8,806 nt of DNA from JAAYAN01 sp964437215 (lineage in GTDB: Bacteria; Bacteroidota; Ignavibacteria; Ignavibacteriales; Melioribacteraceae): contig CAYTFZ010000104.1 of assembly GCA_964437215.1 (NCBI GenBank), forward strand, positions 1-8,806. Direction: 5' to 3'. The notes under the pieces are model-generated. The model did not search any database and was not told where the DNA came from. It saw only the letters and a list, made by a program, of their open reading frames with translations. Position 1 is the first letter of the stretch. Every line of letters starts with the position of its first letter. A program made the position numbers and the translations under genes. Shown piece by piece: positions 6,438-8,806 of this stretch.

Positions 6438-8806
6438 ATGGTAACAATTATACAAAAACACATCATCTTAATAGTATTTTTATATTTTGTAACATCAATA
6501 AATTCGCAAACGATTGATGAGGAATATAATCCGGACTATCTGAAATGGCTTGAAAAAACCACTCAGGAAGTTTCTGCTTACGGATTTGTCCTTGGTGAAA
6601 TTCCTGCTCCTTATAAAGTTCATACCGAATTGCCAGAATATTTAAAAGAACAAATAATAACCAGAGATTTTCTTGCCCGTAAATATGATTTAAGAGATGT
6701 AACCGGAGCTTTGACATCAGTAAAAAATCAGGGAGGGTGCGGTTCCTGCTGGACATTTGCAACGATGGGGGCGCTTGAAGCACGCTGGCAGATAACAGGG
6801 AAAGGTACGTACGATCTTTCGGAAGATAATTTAAATACATGCCACACGCCTTTTTTATGGGCACCTTGCGAAGGAGGTAACCGCGAACTGGCTTTGGCAT
6901 ATCTATCACGCGGTTCAGGTCCAAAATTGGAGACCGATGATCCTTACAGCCAGTATAATACATCTGTCGATTGTCCTGATGGGCTGATTCCTCAAGGGAT
7001 TGTAACTTCAGGCTGGTTCCTGCCTTCAACAGATTCAGACTTATTAAAAAATATGATAATGGATTACGGTGCATTATATACAAATATGCGATGGGAAGAT
7101 GCATCTTATAATTCTGCAAATAAAACCTACTATTATTCAGGAACAGGAAGTACAAATCATGCTGTTTTGCTTGTGGGCTGGGATGACGATAAAGTAACAG
7201 CCGGCGGAACAGGAGCCTGGATAATAAAAAACAGCTGGGGAGCCAGCATGGGAGAATCCGGTTATTTCTATATTGCTTATCAGGATTCAAAGGTTAATTC
7301 TACAGTTGCTCTGTTTAAGGATTACAAAGATTATAATCCTTATGAAACTATTTCAACATATTCGGAAGCAGGGTGGATTGGCAGTATTGGATATAGTTCA
7401 AGTTCTGCTGACGCTTTAGTTAAATTTTCAGCATCGGGGAATATTCATCTTACAAAAATAGGAACATATACAAATTATCCAGGAGCTGTTGTAACTATTG
7501 ATATTTACGACAGTTTTAACGGAACAAATTCACTGACAGGTTTATTAGGTTCCGTGAGCGCTCAGACTTGTACATATTCGGGTTATCATACTTTTGATAT
7601 AGATGAACCAATTTCAATTGAAGACGGAGATGATTATTATATTAAAATAAGATACCAAACAACAGGATATAATTATCCTATTCCAGTAGAAATGAGTAGC
7701 GGAGGTTATGTTACAGCAGAATTAGAAACAGGTGTATTCTGGATTAAAAGCACTTCCGGATCAAATTGGTCAGCAATAACCAGCACATATGATCCTTGCG
7801 TTTATGTATATTCTAATACAAATGATATTATGCTAACCGACGGTTCTGCTTATGAACCGCAGCCGGTTATCCCGAATTCAAATAATAATTCTATCGGCCG
7901 TTTCAAACTGAATGCACAGACTTCGGGAGCTATATTGAACTCGATTAATTTTACTTTTTCCGGTACTCCTTCCGGAATTAATAATGTTAAGCTTTGGAGT
8001 TCTTCAGATTCGGTTTACGGAGGGGATACACAAATAGGGGAATCTCAGCTGTATAGTTCAACAATTACTTTCAGCGGATTAACATCTGAAATTACGGAAG
8101 ATGGAAATTACTATTTTCTTACTATTGATTTGGGAGAATCAACTGGAGAAATAAGTGCTTTTATTTCTGATAATTCAGCAATCGAAATATCGGGAGGTAC
8201 TGTTGCCGGTACAATACTAAATGCTAAATTGAGCAAAGACGGAAATGTGCTTCCTGTAGAATTAATATCATTTAATTCTACAATTTCTTTCGGTAAAGTA
8301 CTCGTCAATTGGCAGACAGCAACAGAAGTAAATAATTTTGGATTTGAAGTGGAAAGGTCAACGGTTAAGGGTGAATGGTTAACTATTGGTTTCGTTGAAG
8401 GGGCGGGGAATTCAAACTCGCCGAAATATTATTCATATACAGATTTTAATGTAAACTCTATATCTGCTTACAAATCCGATGATATCCTTAAATACAGACT
8501 TAAACAAATTGATGCGGACGGACAAATTGCATATTCAGATATAATTGCTATTAACATTTCCGAATTAAAATCTCTGCCGCAAGAGTTCTCTTTGGAACAG
8601 AATTATCCTAATCCTTTTAACCCTGTTACAACAATAGGGTTTAATCTGCCGGAAAAATGCAACGTTAAAATAAATGTATTTAATATTTTAGGTAAAAATA
8701 TTACAAAAATTACTGATAGAGAATATCAAGCCGGTTTTCATAAAGCTGAATTTAATGCAGCATATTTACCTTCGGGAGTTTATTATTATAAAATAGAAAC
8801 TTCAAA
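6438..8806 (+). CDS. Secreted papain-like (C1) cysteine peptidase with lectin-like domain and T9SS sorting domain (3' end missing)
   Basis: 789 complete codons with no stop, running off the right edge. Residues 1-23 are a Sec signal peptide (hydrophobic IILIVFLYFVTS). A short propeptide of about 60 residues follows. The C1 peptidase domain runs from about 80 to 285: oxyanion Q98 and nucleophile C104 in QGGCGSCW, C144-E-GG matching the papain CxGG element, catalytic H241 (NHAVLLVGW) and N265 (IKNSWG). Residues about 290-458 match the bacterial lectin-like domain that often follows C1 peptidases, with its hallmark YNYPIPVE at 411-418. Residues 462-600 are a beta-rich, Ser/Gly/Asn-rich segment I cannot name. 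Residues 604-711 are a fibronectin-III-like segment starting LPVEL. From 714 comes a type A T9SS sorting domain (NYPNPFNP at 722-729, later YLPSGVYYYKIETS), probably lacking only its last 10-15 residues. Expected to be exported, released or surface-attached, and to digest extracellular protein; the actual substrate is unknown. Confidence 0.93.
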   Translation, partial: MVTIIQKHIILIVFLYFVTSINSQTIDEEYNPDYLKWLEKTTQEVSAYGFVLGEIPAPYKVHTELPEYLKEQIITRDFLARKYDLRDVTGALTSVKNQGGCGSCWTFATMGALEARWQITGKGTYDLSEDNLNTCHTPFLWAPCEGGNRELALAYLSRGSGPKLETDDPYSQYNTSVDCPDGLIPQGIVTSGWFLPSTDSDLLKNMIMDYGALYTNMRWEDASYNSANKTYYYSGTGSTNHAVLLVGWDDDKVTAGGTGAWIIKNSWGASMGESGYFYIAYQDSKVNSTVALFKDYKDYNPYETISTYSEAGWIGSIGYSSSSADALVKFSASGNIHLTKIGTYTNYPGAVVTIDIYDSFNGTNSLTGLLGSVSAQTCTYSGYHTFDIDEPISIEDGDDYYIKIRYQTTGYNYPIPVEMSSGGYVTAELETGVFWIKSTSGSNWSAITSTYDPCVYVYSNTNDIMLTDGSAYEPQPVIPNSNNNSIGRFKLNAQTSGAILNSINFTFSGTPSGINNVKLWSSSDSVYGGDTQIGESQLYSSTITFSGLTSEITEDGNYYFLTIDLGESTGEISAFISDNSAIEISGGTVAGTILNAKLSKDGNVLPVELISFNSTISFGKVLVNWQTATEVNNFGFEVERSTVKGEWLTIGFVEGAGNSNSPKYYSYTDFNVNSISAYKSDDILKYRLKQIDADGQIAYSDIIAINISELKSLPQEFSLEQNYPNPFNPVTTIGFNLPEKCNVKINVFNILGKNITKITDREYQAGFHKAEFNAAYLPSGVYYYKIETS

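Noticed and set aside
6463..7290. Minus-strand open frame of 275 codons
   Set aside because: It lies wholly inside the peptidase gene, which shows signal peptide, catalytic motifs and domain order on the + strand. The minus translation is rich in Leu, Arg and Ser without any recognisable motif.
1..8806. Defence system, CRISPR array, mobile element, tRNA or riboswitch
   Set aside because: No repeat-spacer pattern, transposase, recombinase, toxin-antitoxin pair, tRNA-like cloverleaf or known riboswitch core was recognised. All longer coding stretches have housekeeping or exoprotein explanations.

Overview
The window is AT-rich bacterial DNA with all recognised genes on the + strand. It most likely comes from a member of the Bacteroidota/Ignavibacteria side of the FCB group. 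The evidence is a secreted protein ending in a type IX secretion (T9SS) sorting domain with the NYPNPFNP signature, an LPVEL...NWQTATEVNNFGFEVERS-type segment common in Ignavibacteria exoproteins, and an E1 alpha/beta fusion of the kind known in Bacteroidota. The taxonomic call is inference from protein style; there is no rRNA or other marker here.

Layout: (1) Bases 1-54 are the last codons of an unidentified upstream gene, whose stop overlaps the start of nth by one base (TAATG). (2) 54-1661 holds an endonuclease III-type DNA glycosylase (nth) directly abutting a ten-helix DMT/EamA transporter; the zero spacing suggests co-translation. (3) 1736-5369 encodes two components of a 2-oxo acid dehydrogenase complex: a single-chain E1 (alpha and beta fused, 698 aa) and, 16 bases on, an E2 acyltransferase with two lipoyl domains. 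(4) 5452-6345 is lipA, lipoyl synthase, which would make the lipoyl cofactor used by the E2. (5) 6438 to the right edge is an incomplete gene for a secreted papain-like (C1) cysteine peptidase. Its order is signal peptide, short propeptide, peptidase, lectin-like domain, two beta-rich segments and a T9SS sorting domain.

Regions 3 and 4 form a functional unit: E1 decarboxylates a 2-oxo acid on thiamine diphosphate, E2 moves the acyl group to CoA through its lipoyl arms, and LipA inserts the sulfur atoms of lipoate. E3 and the octanoyl/lipoyl transferase are not in the window. The motifs resemble the branched-chain type more than classical pyruvate dehydrogenase, but substrate cannot be settled by reading.

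No RNA gene, mobile element, CRISPR array, phage gene or recognisable defence system was seen. No stretch over 300 bases lacks a gene; the three longer gaps (1662-1735, 5370-5451, 6346-6437) are AT-rich leaders. Most of the window is housekeeping and I see no convincing undescribed system. The parts most worth a second look are the modular exported peptidase, the 270-base duplication in the E2 gene and the repeats in front of lipA.
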